Assembly: GCA_022705045.1 (NCBI GenBank)
Contig: JAKJFE010000014.1
Location: forward strand, 1 to 38,486
Length of the DNA stretch: 38,486 bases
Direction: 5' to 3'
From: Pseudomonadota bacterium
Lineage (GTDB): Bacteria; Pseudomonadota; Gammaproteobacteria; Xanthomonadales; Ahniellaceae
Both the position numbers and the translations under genes were made by a program. Positions within the stretch are counted from its first letter, which is position 1, and every line of letters starts with the position of its first letter. The notes under the pieces were generated by a model, which worked only from the letters and a program-made list of their open reading frames with translations, searched no databases and was not told the origin of the DNA. Shown here in pieces: positions 24,028 to 32,619 of the stretch.

Positions 24028-24052
24028 GGTGCCGCGCAACAGGCGCGGCACC
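24028..24052 (+). terminator. Strong hairpin after the padR operon
   Basis: GGTGCCGCGC, loop AACAG, GCGCGGCACC form a perfect ten-base-pair stem 11 bases after the operon's last stop. No T-run follows, so it is either a weak intrinsic terminator or an mRNA 3'-end stabiliser. Confidence 0.55.
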
Positions 24053-24073
24053 GCGAGCGGCTAGACTGGGCGG

Positions 24074-24970
24074 ATGCCTGTCTCCGCCCATCACCGTCGC
24101 AACAACTACGGCCGCGCCATTCTCGCCATGGTCGCGGCCGTCGGCCTGTTCTCGTTCATGGACGCCGGCATGAAATGGTTGGCGCCGCACTACCCGCCGA
24201 TGCAGGTCGCCGCGCTGCGTGGCCTCGCGTCGGCGCCGCTGGTGTTCCTGTGGGCGATCGTGACCGCACCGCCGGTGTCGCTGGTGCGCATCCGCTGGTC
24301 GATGCATCTGCTGCGCGGCGTGTTGTCGATCTTCATGCTGGCGACCTTCGCCTACGCGCTGAAGCGACTGCCGATGGCGGATGCCTACACGCTGTTCTTC
24401 GTCGCACCGCTGCTGATCACCGCGCTGTCGGCACCGCTGCTCGGGGAAAAAGTCGGCGCGATGCGCTGGATCGCGATCGGTGTCGGATTGATCGGCGTGA
24501 TCGTCGCGATGCGTCCGACCGGCGAAGGCTGGATGAGTCTCGGCAGCCTCGCCGCGATCGGCTCGGCGCTCGGGTATTCCTTGTCGGCGATCACCGTGCG
24601 CACGCTCGGCAAGACCGACAGCACGCAAAGCATGGTGTTGTGGATGACGGTCATGGTCGGCCTCGGCGCCGGCGCGCTGGCCTGGCCGGAGTGGAAGCCG
24701 ATCGCGAACGAACACTGGCCGGCCATTGCCGTGGTCGGTGTCGCCGGCGCGATCGCGCAGTACGCGGTCACCATCGCCTTCAAGCTCGGCGAAGCCTCGG
24801 CCATCGCACCCTTCGAATACACCGCGCTGGCCTGGGGCGTACTGCTCGATTGGCTGCTCTGGCAGACGCTGCCGGACCGCTACGTGTTCATCGGCGCCGG
24901 CATCATCGTCGCCAGCGGCATCTATCTGATCCGCCACGAGCGCGTGCACGCCGAGGCGGAACATCCCTGA
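24074..24970 (+). CDS. EamA/DMT-family transporter
   Basis: A 298-residue inner membrane carrier with ten predicted membrane helices in two five-helix EamA repeats (about 14-140 and 160-285). Family marks are the short helix MADAYTLFFVAPLLITALSAPLLGE ending repeat 1, with the conserved Glu before the next helix, and its counterpart APFEYTALAWGVLLDWLLW in repeat 2. Members export metabolites such as amino acids, S-adenosylmethionine or drugs; the substrate is not predictable here. The frame starts ATG 24074, and no strong SD is seen (GGGCGG 24067-24072 at most). A hairpin separates it from the padR operon. The C-terminus ends in a short charged tail (HERVHAEAEHP). Confidence 0.88.
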   Translation: MPVSAHHRRNNYGRAILAMVAAVGLFSFMDAGMKWLAPHYPPMQVAALRGLASAPLVFLWAIVTAPPVSLVRIRWSMHLLRGVLSIFMLATFAYALKRLPMADAYTLFFVAPLLITALSAPLLGEKVGAMRWIAIGVGLIGVIVAMRPTGEGWMSLGSLAAIGSALGYSLSAITVRTLGKTDSTQSMVLWMTVMVGLGAGALAWPEWKPIANEHWPAIAVVGVAGAIAQYAVTIAFKLGEASAIAPFEYTALAWGVLLDWLLWQTLPDRYVFIGAGIIVASGIYLIRHERVHAEAEHP

Positions 24971-25052
24971 TCGGCGACGGCTCGTCCCGGCGCTGTCGGG
25001 CAAGGCATTACACGCACCTATGATGCGCGATTCCGATTCGATGGAGTTCGCC

Positions 25053-27077
25053 ATGCTGGTTCGTACACTCGCCGCCACCACCCTCGCCTTGGCCATTGGC
25101 CCGGTGTTCGCGCAAACCAATGTCGCCGGACTCGACGCGAAGAACTTCGACACGGCCACGGCGGCTTGCAGCGATTTCTATCAGCACGCGAACGGGAACT
25201 GGCTCAAGAACAATCCGGTGCCGGCGGCGTATTCGAGCTGGGGCACGTTCAATGAACTCGACGAGCGCAACAACGCCAAGCTGCGCGAGATCGCGCGCGA
25301 AGCGATGGCGGTGCGCACGATTGCCGCCGGTTCGCCGCAGGTGCTGGTCGGATCGTTCTACGCCGCGGCGCTCGATGAAGCGACGATCGAGCAGCTCGAC
25401 GCCAGCCCGATCGCTGCCGATCTGAAGGCCATCGAGCGCTTGCGCAAGCGCGAGGACGTCGCCGCCCTGGTGCGCGACTGGCACGCGCGCGGCACCCCGG
25501 TGCTGTTCGGACTCGGCGTGCGCCAGGACTTGAAGGACACCAGCCGCATCATCGCCTACGCGACCCAGGGCGGCCTCGGCCTGCCGAACCGCGACTACTA
25601 CACGCGCACCGATGCCGACTCGGTGAAACTGCGCGACCAGTACCGCGCGCACATCGCGCGCATGCTCGAACTGTCCGGCATCAAGGCGAAGAAAGCGCGC
25701 AAGCAGGCCGATGCCGTGCTCGCGCTGGAAACGCGTCTCGCCGAAGCGGCACTGCCGCGCGAGGAGTTGCGCGATCCGAACAAGAGTTACAACGTCGTCA
25801 CGCTTGAGGCCGCGAATGCGGTCACGCCGGCGTTTGACTGGCGCGCGTTCTTCACGGGCATCGGCGTGAACGACGCGAAGGACTTCTCGCTGTCGCACCC
25901 GAAGTACTTCGCGGCCATGCAGCGTGAACTCGCCGAGACCCCGGTCAAGGACTGGCAGGCCTATCTGCGCTGGCATCTGGTGAATGGCGCGGCCGCGAAT
26001 CTGTCGAAACGCTTCGTCGACGCCGACTTCGCCTTCACCGGCACCACCCTGCGCGGCCAGAAAGCGCTGAAGCCGCGCGACGAACGCACGGTTGACCAGA
26101 TGAACACCCTGCTTGGCGATCCGCTCGGGCAACTGTTCGTGGCCAAGCATTTCCCGCCGGAAGCCAAGGCGCGCATGATGGTGATGATCGGCAACCTGAA
26201 GACGGCGCTGCGCGCGCGTCTGGAGCAGTTGCCGTGGATGGGCGAGGCGACGCGCGCCCAAGCCATCGAGAAGTGGTCGACGTTCACGCCGAAGATCGGC
26301 TACACCGATGTCTGGAAGGACTACAGCGGCGTGGCCCTGGCGCGCGATGCGCACTTCGCCAACGTGCGCACGCTGCAGCGGCATCTGACGAAACTCAACC
26401 TCGCCAAGATCGGCAAGCCGGTCGACCGCCGCGAATGGGGCATGCCGCCGCAGCAGGTGAATGCCTACTACAACGCCACCTGGAACGAGATCGTGTTCCC
26501 GGCCGGCATCCTGCAGCCGCCGTTCTTCGACATGAATGCCGACGATGCGCTGAACTACGGCGCCATCGGCGCCGTGATTGGCCATGAACTGCTGCACGGC
26601 TTCGACGACTCCGGTTCGCGTTTCGACGCGCAAGGCCGACTCAACATGTGGTGGACGGCGGAAGACCGCAAGGAGTTCGAGGCGCGCGCCGACAAGCTGG
26701 TGGCACAGGCCGGCGAGTTCGAAGCGCTGCCGGGGCTGAAGCTCAACGGCCGCGTCTCGCTTGGCGAAAACATCGGCGACCTCGGCGGCGTGACCATGGC
26801 CTACGGCGCACTCGAACTGGCGCTCAAGGACAAGCCGCACACCAGGATCGACGGCCTCACGCCCGAGCAGCGCTTCTTCCACGGCTGGGCGCAGATCTGG
26901 CGCCGCACCTACACCGAGGAAGCGCTGAAGATCCAGGTCAACGTCGGACCGCATTCACCCGGCAAGTTCCGCGTCAACGGCCCCTACGCCAACCTCGATG
27001 CCTTTGCCGAAGCCTTCGGCTGCAAGGCCGGTGATGCGATGGTGCGTCCGGACGCGACGCGGGTGCAGATCTGGTGA
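25053..27077 (+). CDS. M13 (neprilysin/PepO-family) zinc metallopeptidase
   Basis: A 674-residue exported peptidase. Signal peptide 1-21 (VFA/QT) leads to the usual M13 start CSDFYQHANGNWLKNNPVPA. The substrate-binding NAYYNATWNEIVFPAGILQPPFF precedes the zinc motif HELLH (511-515; many family members have HEITH or HELTH), then GFDDSG, the third ligand in ENIGDLGG (Glu572) and late RRTYTEEALKIQVNVGPHSPGKFRVNGPYANLDAFAEAFGC, ending RVQIW. All active-site elements are kept, so it should cleave peptides in the periplasm. ATG 25053 has GGAG six bases upstream and starts the signal peptide; ATGs at 25020 and 25041 are less likely. Confidence 0.95.
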   Translation: MLVRTLAATTLALAIGPVFAQTNVAGLDAKNFDTATAACSDFYQHANGNWLKNNPVPAAYSSWGTFNELDERNNAKLREIAREAMAVRTIAAGSPQVLVGSFYAAALDEATIEQLDASPIAADLKAIERLRKREDVAALVRDWHARGTPVLFGLGVRQDLKDTSRIIAYATQGGLGLPNRDYYTRTDADSVKLRDQYRAHIARMLELSGIKAKKARKQADAVLALETRLAEAALPREELRDPNKSYNVVTLEAANAVTPAFDWRAFFTGIGVNDAKDFSLSHPKYFAAMQRELAETPVKDWQAYLRWHLVNGAAANLSKRFVDADFAFTGTTLRGQKALKPRDERTVDQMNTLLGDPLGQLFVAKHFPPEAKARMMVMIGNLKTALRARLEQLPWMGEATRAQAIEKWSTFTPKIGYTDVWKDYSGVALARDAHFANVRTLQRHLTKLNLAKIGKPVDRREWGMPPQQVNAYYNATWNEIVFPAGILQPPFFDMNADDALNYGAIGAVIGHELLHGFDDSGSRFDAQGRLNMWWTAEDRKEFEARADKLVAQAGEFEALPGLKLNGRVSLGENIGDLGGVTMAYGALELALKDKPHTRIDGLTPEQRFFHGWAQIWRRTYTEEALKIQVNVGPHSPGKFRVNGPYANLDAFAEAFGCKAGDAMVRPDATRVQIW

Positions 27078-27090
27078 AGATCGCCTTCAC

Positions 27091-27114
27091 AACCTCCGCC
27101 TCGCGGCGGAGGTT
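27091..27114 (+). terminator. Hairpin after the M13 peptidase gene
   Basis: AACCTCCGCC, loop TCGC, GGCGGAGGTT make a perfect ten-base-pair stem 13 bases after the stop. There is no T-run after it, so termination may be partial and the BI-1 gene 46 bases on could be read through. Confidence 0.55.
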
Positions 27115-27159
27115 GGATCTCGCCTAAGATCGACGTACTTTTCGACACGGAGTTTCGTC

Positions 27160-27831
27160 ATGACCGACCCACGCGCCATTCCGCAGTCCGCCGGCCTTGA
27201 TTTGTCGATCAACAAGACGCTGCGCTCGGCCTTCATCCTGCTCGCCATCGTGCTGGCCTGTGCGGCCGGCGGCACCTTCGTCGGCCTCGGCATCGAACTG
27301 CCGCGCTTCAAGATGATGTGGCTGGTCTTCATGGTGGTGTTCATGGGCGGACCGTTCCTGATCCGTTCGATCCGCAACCTGCAGACCGCGATCCTCGTGA
27401 CGTGCGCCTGGGCGGCACTCGTGGGCCTGATGATGAGCCCAATGATCGGCCGCTTCCTCAGCTTCGCCGGCGGCCCGACGATCCTGTTCAACGCGCTCGC
27501 GACCACGGCGGTCGCCTTCGTTGCGCTGTCGGGTTATGCCATCGTCTCGCGCCGCGACTTCAGCTTCATGGGCGGCTTCCTGTTCGTCGGCTTCATCGTC
27601 GCCCTGGTTGCCATCATCGCGAACATCTTCCTGCAGATCCCGGTGCTGTCTCTGGCGATTTCGAGCGTGGTCGTGCTGCTCTGCGCCGGCTCGATGCTCT
27701 ACAACGTCAGCCGCCTCGTGCACGACGGCAACGCCGATCCGCTGATGATCGTGGTCGAACTGTTCGCCGACATCGCGGTGATGTTCTCGCACCTGCTGAA
27801 CCTGTTCGGGATCATGGGTAGCGACGACTGA
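27160..27831 (+). CDS. Bax inhibitor-1 / YccA-family membrane protein
   Basis: A 223-residue inner membrane protein with seven hydrophobic segments (about 24-46, 51-66, 75-90, 105-130, 137-160, 165-185, 195-218). Family features are the start LSINKTLRSAFILLAIVL, GPTILFNALATTAVAFVALSGYAIVSRRDFSFMGGFLFVG in the middle and the C-terminal LYNVSRLVHDGNADPLMIVVELFADIAVMFSHLLNLFG with its conserved Asp. YccA-type members protect FtsH substrates from degradation or act as calcium leak channels; the role here is not shown. Start ATG 27160 follows ACGGAG at 27147-27152. The next gene is convergent, across a REP-like palindrome. Confidence 0.9.
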   Translation: MTDPRAIPQSAGLDLSINKTLRSAFILLAIVLACAAGGTFVGLGIELPRFKMMWLVFMVVFMGGPFLIRSIRNLQTAILVTCAWAALVGLMMSPMIGRFLSFAGGPTILFNALATTAVAFVALSGYAIVSRRDFSFMGGFLFVGFIVALVAIIANIFLQIPVLSLAISSVVVLLCAGSMLYNVSRLVHDGNADPLMIVVELFADIAVMFSHLLNLFGIMGSDD

Positions 27832-27842
27832 GTTGTGAGTGC

Positions 27843-27874
27843 TCTTGTGGGAGCGGGCTCTGTCCCGCGACAAA
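27843..27874. repeat. REP-like palindrome
   Basis: TGTGGGAGCGGG, spacer, CCCGCGACA: an imperfect palindrome with a GCGGG/CCCGC core stem. It closely resembles the REP units (GTGGGAGCGGGC...) known from Pseudomonas and some Xanthomonadales. It sits between convergent genes, 12 bases after the BI-1 stop, the usual place for such elements. No REP-associated transposase (RAYT) gene is in the window. Confidence 0.75.
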
Positions 27875-27877
27875 CAC

Positions 27878-28885
27878 TCAATGCGCCCGCAACGTGAACC
27901 GCTCGCGGTAGTCGGCCGGGGTCAGGTGGGTCTCGCGCTTGAACAGCTTGCGGAAACTGGCGGTGTCGGAATATCCGCAGCGTTCGACGATCTCGTCGAA
28001 ACTGAGTCGACTGGTTTCGAGCAGCGCCTTCGCGCGTTCGACACGCAGCCGCTGCAGATGCGCCAGCGGTCCTTCGCCGAATTGGGTCTGGCAATGACGC
28101 AGCAAGGTGCGCTCGCTGGTCCCGACATGCGTCGCGATTTCGTTCACCGTCAGCGAACGGTGCATCTCGTGCGACAGGAATTTCTCGATCTTCTCGGTCA
28201 GTGTCGAGCGCGGTTTCTCGATCAGCGCCGCTGACACATACGGCGCCTGGCTCTGCCGCTCGGGATCGACCAGCAACAACTTCGCGGTGTGCTGTGCAAG
28301 CGCGGCATCGGTGGTGCGCGCGATCTGGCGCAGCACGAAATCGAGCACCGCCGACGCACCGCCTGCGGTCGCCACCTCGCCGGATTCGACCACGAGTTCA
28401 TCGGCCTGCAGGTCGACCAGCGGAAAGGCCTGGCGGAAGGCCGCGGCCAGCCACCAGCTCGTCGTCGCGGGACGCCCATCGAGCAAGCCGCTCATCGCCA
28501 GCAGGAAAGTGCCGGTGCAGCTGGCGGCGATGCGCACGCCACGCAAATGCATGGCCCGGATCAACTCGATCTCGGCCGTCAGTGCCGCTGTCGTCTGCAG
28601 CAGTTCGCCGGCGCTGCCGTGCATCACGCCGGGGATCAGCAACACGTCCGGATCGCGTTCCGGCGGCACGATGCCGGACAGGGTCATGCCGCTCGAGGTC
28701 ATCACCGAACCGGCACCGCGGGCATGGACCAGTTCGGTGCGGAAGGCCGGGGCCGCCGCACCGAAACGCAGTTGCGCGAGCTTGTCGGCCACGCGCAACG
28801 CGTCGCTCGGTGCGGCGATGCTCGACATCATCACGCCGTCGAAGACGAGGATGCCGAGCCGGAGCGCGGTCGGGCGCTCAGCCAT
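27878..28885 (-). CDS. GATase1 (DJ-1/PfpI-like) AraC-family transcriptional regulator
   Basis: A 335-residue regulator. Residues about 8-195 form a DJ-1/PfpI-like domain: LRLGILVFDGVMMSSIAAPSDALRVA at the start and RGVRIAASCTGTFLLAMSGLLDGRPATTSWWLA around a nucleophile-position Cys. The C-terminal about 110 residues are an AraC double helix-turn-helix (LTVNEIATHVGTSERTLLRHCQ ... LSFDEIVERCGYSDTASFRKLFKRETHLTPADYRERF). This is the GlxA/FtrA/ArgR-type architecture, whose members respond to arginine, choline derivatives or other small molecules. The start ATG 28885 overlaps the stop of the upstream secreted protein by 8 bases (ATGGCTGA), so they are coupled. The inducer is unknown. Confidence 0.92.
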   Translation of the reverse strand: MAERPTALRLGILVFDGVMMSSIAAPSDALRVADKLAQLRFGAAAPAFRTELVHARGAGSVMTSSGMTLSGIVPPERDPDVLLIPGVMHGSAGELLQTTAALTAEIELIRAMHLRGVRIAASCTGTFLLAMSGLLDGRPATTSWWLAAAFRQAFPLVDLQADELVVESGEVATAGGASAVLDFVLRQIARTTDAALAQHTAKLLLVDPERQSQAPYVSAALIEKPRSTLTEKIEKFLSHEMHRSLTVNEIATHVGTSERTLLRHCQTQFGEGPLAHLQRLRVERAKALLETSRLSFDEIVERCGYSDTASFRKLFKRETHLTPADYRERFTLRAH

Positions 28886-29297
28886 CGATGCGCACCGCGC
28901 CGTGTTCGCGCGCCAGCGTCTGGATGAGCTTGGCCGGCAGGTGCAGACCACCGCTGACGGACGAATCGCAGGCCAGCAGCGGGATGCGGTCCGGATGACC
29001 GGGCGGCAGCGGCGTCACCGAAGGTGCAACCAGTTCGACCTGGCCGACCGCGTCGGTCGTGACCAGCCACAGGCCCGGTGCGACCGGGGCGTCATCACGG
29101 CAACGCACGTCCTGGCGAACCAGCGCGCCGGCCGCGGCCGGGTGCAGCAGCCACGCGTTCTGCGACTGCGTGAACACGGCGGTGTATTGGGTATCGGCAA
29201 TGAAGGCCGGCTCGTCGGCCGGCACCGTCGCGGCGACCTGCATTGCCGCAACGAAAGCAGCCAGACCGAAGGCACGAACGACGGAAGAAACACGCAT
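28878..29297 (-). CDS. Unknown secreted protein coupled to the AraC-type regulator
   Basis: A 139-residue protein of no family I recognise. Residues 1-31 form a signal peptide (MRVSSVVRAFGLAAFVAAMQVAATVPA). The mature part is mostly beta-like and hydrophobic, with two Cys (VRCRDD, LLACDSS), which may form one disulfide, and a central LVTTDAVGQVELVAPS. GGAG six bases before ATG 29297 supports this start; a GTG at 29309 is less likely. Its stop overlaps the regulator start by 8 bases, so it is the first gene of a two-gene operon. A periplasmic role linked to whatever the regulator senses is possible but not shown. Confidence 0.68.
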   Translation of the reverse strand: MRVSSVVRAFGLAAFVAAMQVAATVPADEPAFIADTQYTAVFTQSQNAWLLHPAAAGALVRQDVRCRDDAPVAPGLWLVTTDAVGQVELVAPSVTPLPPGHPDRIPLLACDSSVSGGLHLPAKLIQTLAREHGAVRIDG

Positions 29298-29366
29298 GAC
29301 ACGCTCCACAGGGCGGACGGGATGTCCGCATGCCGTCAGCTTGCCGTCTCGTCCGCGCCCGGAAGA

Positions 29367-29403
29367 GTGGCGGAAACGACTTTATCAGAGCGAATTCCGC
29401 CAC
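29367..29403. promoter_or_regulatory. Inverted repeat upstream of the AraC-type operon
   Basis: GTGGCGGAA (29367-29375) and TTCCGCCAC (29395-29403) are perfect inverted arms around a 19-base AT-richer spacer that contains TTTATC (GATAAA on the minus strand, a possible -10). It lies 70-106 bases upstream of the secreted-protein start. This could be the operator for the AraC-family regulator; no other promoter candidate in the 246-base gap is as clear. Confidence 0.4.
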
Positions 29404-29543
29404 GACCACCGGATGGGCGCCAGACGGGTCTGTCGGCGGAAATCGCGCGGCTACTGGCCGACGATCACCAAGATGTCGTGCATGCGGATCTACTGCAGGG
29501 CCGGGCAGACCGCGGCCCTGCTGGACTGTTATCGCAGCCTGAT

Positions 29544-31730
29544 TCAGCCCGGCTGAAATTCGCCGCTGACGAATTCGCCATCGAAGCTGAAGCGGATTTC
29601 GCGCTGCGGCGATGGCGCCGTGCCCGGCGGCGGGTTCAGCACCACGGCAGGGTCGTACTGGCGGATGTTGGCCTTGAATTCGCTCGGCCCGCTGTCGAGC
29701 ACGGTGTGGCCGGGCCGCGTGGTCTGGATGTACTCCAGATCGACATCCGACACGAGCTGGTCAAGCATCGGCAACAGCTGTGCGGCCAGCGGTGCCAGCA
29801 AAGGATCGTTCGCGGCCGTGTTCGCGAGCAGATTGCGGAAGCTGGCCGAGGACACCGCCGGCGTCGTGAACTCGACGACCGACCCCCCGCCCGGTCGCGC
29901 CGAACTGCCGACGAGCGTGGCGTGGATGTCGCCGGAGAGCAGCACCGTGCCGGCCGGCAGCCGCGCCAAGGTCGCCTGCTTGCCCTGCGGAAAGCCGTCC
30001 CACTGGTCGACATTGAGCAGGAAGCGCTGGTTGAACGGCGGCGGCACGCCCAAGGCCGGCGGTGTCAGGTCGAGCACCAGCGGACGCATCGACACCGAGG
30101 TCGCCAGCACCTTCCACTTCGCGGTCGAGGCCGCCATCTGCGCACCAAGCCAGTTCAGCTGCGTGTCGCCAAACGCGTTCTGGGTCTGCAGGCCGCGCGT
30201 CGTCGCCAGCCAGGCCGCGTAGATCTGGAAGGTCTGTTCGACCACGAAGTAGCGCGAACCGACCGAACCGAACAACGAGGTCTTGCCGAGCGTGTACCAG
30301 GCGATGCCGGTATCGAGCGTCGCGATCAGCGCATCCGGAATCAGCGGCACGCGCTGTGCCGCCGGCACCGCCGCGTTGTACTGCTGCAGCAGTGAATTCA
30401 GGATCGTCGTGGCGACGAAGCCGCGCGAAGCATTCTGGGCACGCAAGGCCGCCTGGCCGAGATCGACACCTTCGTTGATGTAGGCCTGGGTCAACGTCGC
30501 CTGCAGCACCTGCTTGTAGACCGCGTATTGCGGCTGGTCGATGTCGAGGTAGGGCGAGAACCGCGCGCGCACCGCTTCGTACGGGATGTTCTGCGCGGCG
30601 AAGAACTGCGTCAGCGCCGCTCGATCCATCACGACGCCACCCGGGAACGCGTCTTCCGGGATCAGGTGATCGGGGCGATACGAACGGTAGTCGCTGAGGA
30701 ACAGTTCGAGATCGCGACCGAAACGCAGCTTGCGGTACAGCACGGTGCGCGGATACAGGTTGGCGCGATCGACGCCGAGGGCGCCCTGGGCGCCGCCGAG
30801 ATCGGTATCGACCGGCATGAACTCGAAATAGGCCTGTTCAGCGTTGCGGCGACGCTCTTCGTCGAGTTCCTCGAACAGGCCGTCGCGATAGGTGCCCATC
30901 GCCTTCCACGAGTCGTCGGAGAACTCGTGGTCGTCCCAGATCGCCACGACCGGGAAGCGCTGGTAGAGCTGGCGCATCAGGCTGTCGTTGCGGTAGACGC
31001 GATGCAGTTGCCGGTAGTTGTCGAGGCTCTTCGCGGCCTGGTAGGTGGAACCGGCGGAACCCAGGGTGATGGCGCCGTCGCGATCGTCGAAGGTGATGCC
31101 GCGCGCTGCCGCCCCGCCCTGGAAACTCGGGTCGCCGGTGGTTTCGTAGATCGAGTCGCCGAGGTGCAGCACGAAGTCGAGGTCTTCATTCAACAATGGC
31201 ATCAGCGTCGTGAAGTAGCGGCCGATGTAGTCGTTGCAGCTGATCGATGCGAATTTGACCGGCGTCGCATCGGTCGCGGCGCGTGCGGTCTTGGTGCGGC
31301 CGGTGGCGGAGGCGAGGAAGTCGCCATTGCGCCCCAAAAGGAAGCGATAGAAGTAGCGCGTGCCCGCGGTCAGACCGGTGACGCGCACCTTGAGGCAGCC
31401 GTCGGCGGCGGCGCGTGCGGTGAAGTCGTGGTTGACGAGCAGTTGCGCGAAGCCGTCGGTGGTCGAGACCTGCAGGCGCAGTACGACGTCGGCGTGTTGG
31501 CCGCTTTCGGAGAAACGTGTCCACAACACCACCGCATCGGGGCGTGGATCACCCGAGGCCACACCCTGCGGGAACAGCGCCTCGCTCGGCACGACGGCAC
31601 CGCTGCCCTGCGGCGTCCCCGGATCAGGACTGTTGGAATCGCTGTCGCAGCCGCTGAGTCCGAGCGCGCTGGCGCTGGCCGCAACCGTCAGGATGCGCAG
31701 GATCTCGCGGCGGGTGGTGGTCGTGTTCAT
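29544..31730 (-). CDS. PhoD-family alkaline phosphatase/phosphodiesterase, Tat lipoprotein
   Basis: A 728-residue exported metallo-phosphoesterase. The N-terminus has twin Arg (TTTTRREILRILTV) followed by a lipobox LSGC, so it is probably a Tat-exported lipoprotein. A PhoD_N Ig-like domain (about 50-145: FPQGVASGDPRPDAVVLWTRF ... TRYFYRFLLG) precedes the catalytic domain: FASISCNDYIG, VLHLGDSIYE, WDDHEFSDDSWK and late LLSGDIHATLVG. PhoD enzymes use Fe/Ca and cleave phosphodiesters and monoesters. The protein is clearly longer than Bacillus PhoD (about 550-580), with an extra helical segment of about 150 residues after SDYRSYRPDHLIP. No Pho box was identified. Start 31730 has AGGGAGA five bases upstream. 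Confidence 0.92.
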   Translation of the reverse strand: MNTTTTRREILRILTVAASASALGLSGCDSDSNSPDPGTPQGSGAVVPSEALFPQGVASGDPRPDAVVLWTRFSESGQHADVVLRLQVSTTDGFAQLLVNHDFTARAAADGCLKVRVTGLTAGTRYFYRFLLGRNGDFLASATGRTKTARAATDATPVKFASISCNDYIGRYFTTLMPLLNEDLDFVLHLGDSIYETTGDPSFQGGAAARGITFDDRDGAITLGSAGSTYQAAKSLDNYRQLHRVYRNDSLMRQLYQRFPVVAIWDDHEFSDDSWKAMGTYRDGLFEELDEERRRNAEQAYFEFMPVDTDLGGAQGALGVDRANLYPRTVLYRKLRFGRDLELFLSDYRSYRPDHLIPEDAFPGGVVMDRAALTQFFAAQNIPYEAVRARFSPYLDIDQPQYAVYKQVLQATLTQAYINEGVDLGQAALRAQNASRGFVATTILNSLLQQYNAAVPAAQRVPLIPDALIATLDTGIAWYTLGKTSLFGSVGSRYFVVEQTFQIYAAWLATTRGLQTQNAFGDTQLNWLGAQMAASTAKWKVLATSVSMRPLVLDLTPPALGVPPPFNQRFLLNVDQWDGFPQGKQATLARLPAGTVLLSGDIHATLVGSSARPGGGSVVEFTTPAVSSASFRNLLANTAANDPLLAPLAAQLLPMLDQLVSDVDLEYIQTTRPGHTVLDSGPSEFKANIRQYDPAVVLNPPPGTAPSPQREIRFSFDGEFVSGEFQPG

Positions 31731-31860
31731 CGGTTCTCCCTGGTCCGTTGGCAGCGGCGGACGACCCGCCGGGCTTGCGTCGGGATTCTGCACGCCCCAT
31801 GTTGCAGATCCCGACGCGTCTTATAAACGCAATGTCCCGCTTTGTCGTGTTGCGCTGCCC

Positions 31861-32619
31861 ATGTGCCTGATCGCCTTCGCCTTGAACCAGCATCCGCGCT
31901 ATCGCCTCGTGCTCGCTGCGAACCGCGACGAGTTCCACGCGCGTCCGAGTGCCGCTGCGGATTTCCACGACGACGCGCCGGATCTGTTCGGCGGCCGCGA
32001 CCTGCAGGCTGGCGGCAGTTGGCTGCTGGCCGCCCGCAACGGCCAGATCGCGGCGGTGACGAACGTCCGCACCGGCCAGCCGGAATCGGGCCTGCGCTCG
32101 CGCGGCGAGCTGGTGCGGCGTGCTGCCGCAGCCGATCCGCTGCACGCCGACATGCAGTCCTTGCAGGACGAGGCTGCGCACTACGGTCGCTTCAACCTGC
32201 TGGCCTACGACGGCGCACGGCTCTGGTATGCCGGCAACCATCCCGAAGCACGCCTGCGCGCCGTCGACGACGGCGTGCACACGCTGTCGAACGCGGCGCT
32301 CGATACACCGTGGCCGAAGACGCAGCGACTGCATGCCGTCATGTCGGCATGGCTCGCGGACGAGGCCACGGACATCGCACCACTGTTCGCCGCACTCGCC
32401 GATCCGCGCACCGCCGCCGACACCGATCTGCCGCGGACTGGCGTGCCGATGGACTGGGAACGCCGCCTGTCCGCCGCCTTCATCGTCGGCGCCGACTACG
32501 GCACGCGCGCCAGCACCGTCGTGCTGGTCGCCGATGACCATGTGCGCTTCGTCGAACGTCGCTTCGGCCCGCACGGCGGCGCACTCGGCGACACCGACCG
32601 CATCATCGAACGCGCATGA
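31861..32619 (+). CDS. NRDE/TANGO2-family protein
   Basis: A 252-residue cytoplasmic protein of the NRDE (Ntn-hydrolase-like, PF05742) family. It starts MCLIAFALNQHPRYRLVLAANRDEFHARPS; the NRDE motif and the Cys at position 2, a potential N-terminal nucleophile after Met removal, are both present. GGRDLQAGGSWLL, AAVTNVR and FNLLAYDG follow, as in TANGO2 and bacterial homologues. TANGO2/HRG-9 proteins are linked to heme handling and lipid metabolism in eukaryotes; the bacterial role is unsettled. The stop overlaps the next gene (ATGA). The divergent PhoD gene starts 130 bases upstream. Confidence 0.93.
   Translation: MCLIAFALNQHPRYRLVLAANRDEFHARPSAAADFHDDAPDLFGGRDLQAGGSWLLAARNGQIAAVTNVRTGQPESGLRSRGELVRRAAAADPLHADMQSLQDEAAHYGRFNLLAYDGARLWYAGNHPEARLRAVDDGVHTLSNAALDTPWPKTQRLHAVMSAWLADEATDIAPLFAALADPRTAADTDLPRTGVPMDWERRLSAAFIVGADYGTRASTVVLVADDHVRFVERRFGPHGGALGDTDRIIERA

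Noticed and set aside
27091-27114. CRISPR or attachment site from the short perfect palindromes
   Set aside because: The hairpins at gene ends (24028, 27091, 33149, 37058) differ from one another, are single and lie after stop codons; they fit terminators, not arrays or att sites.
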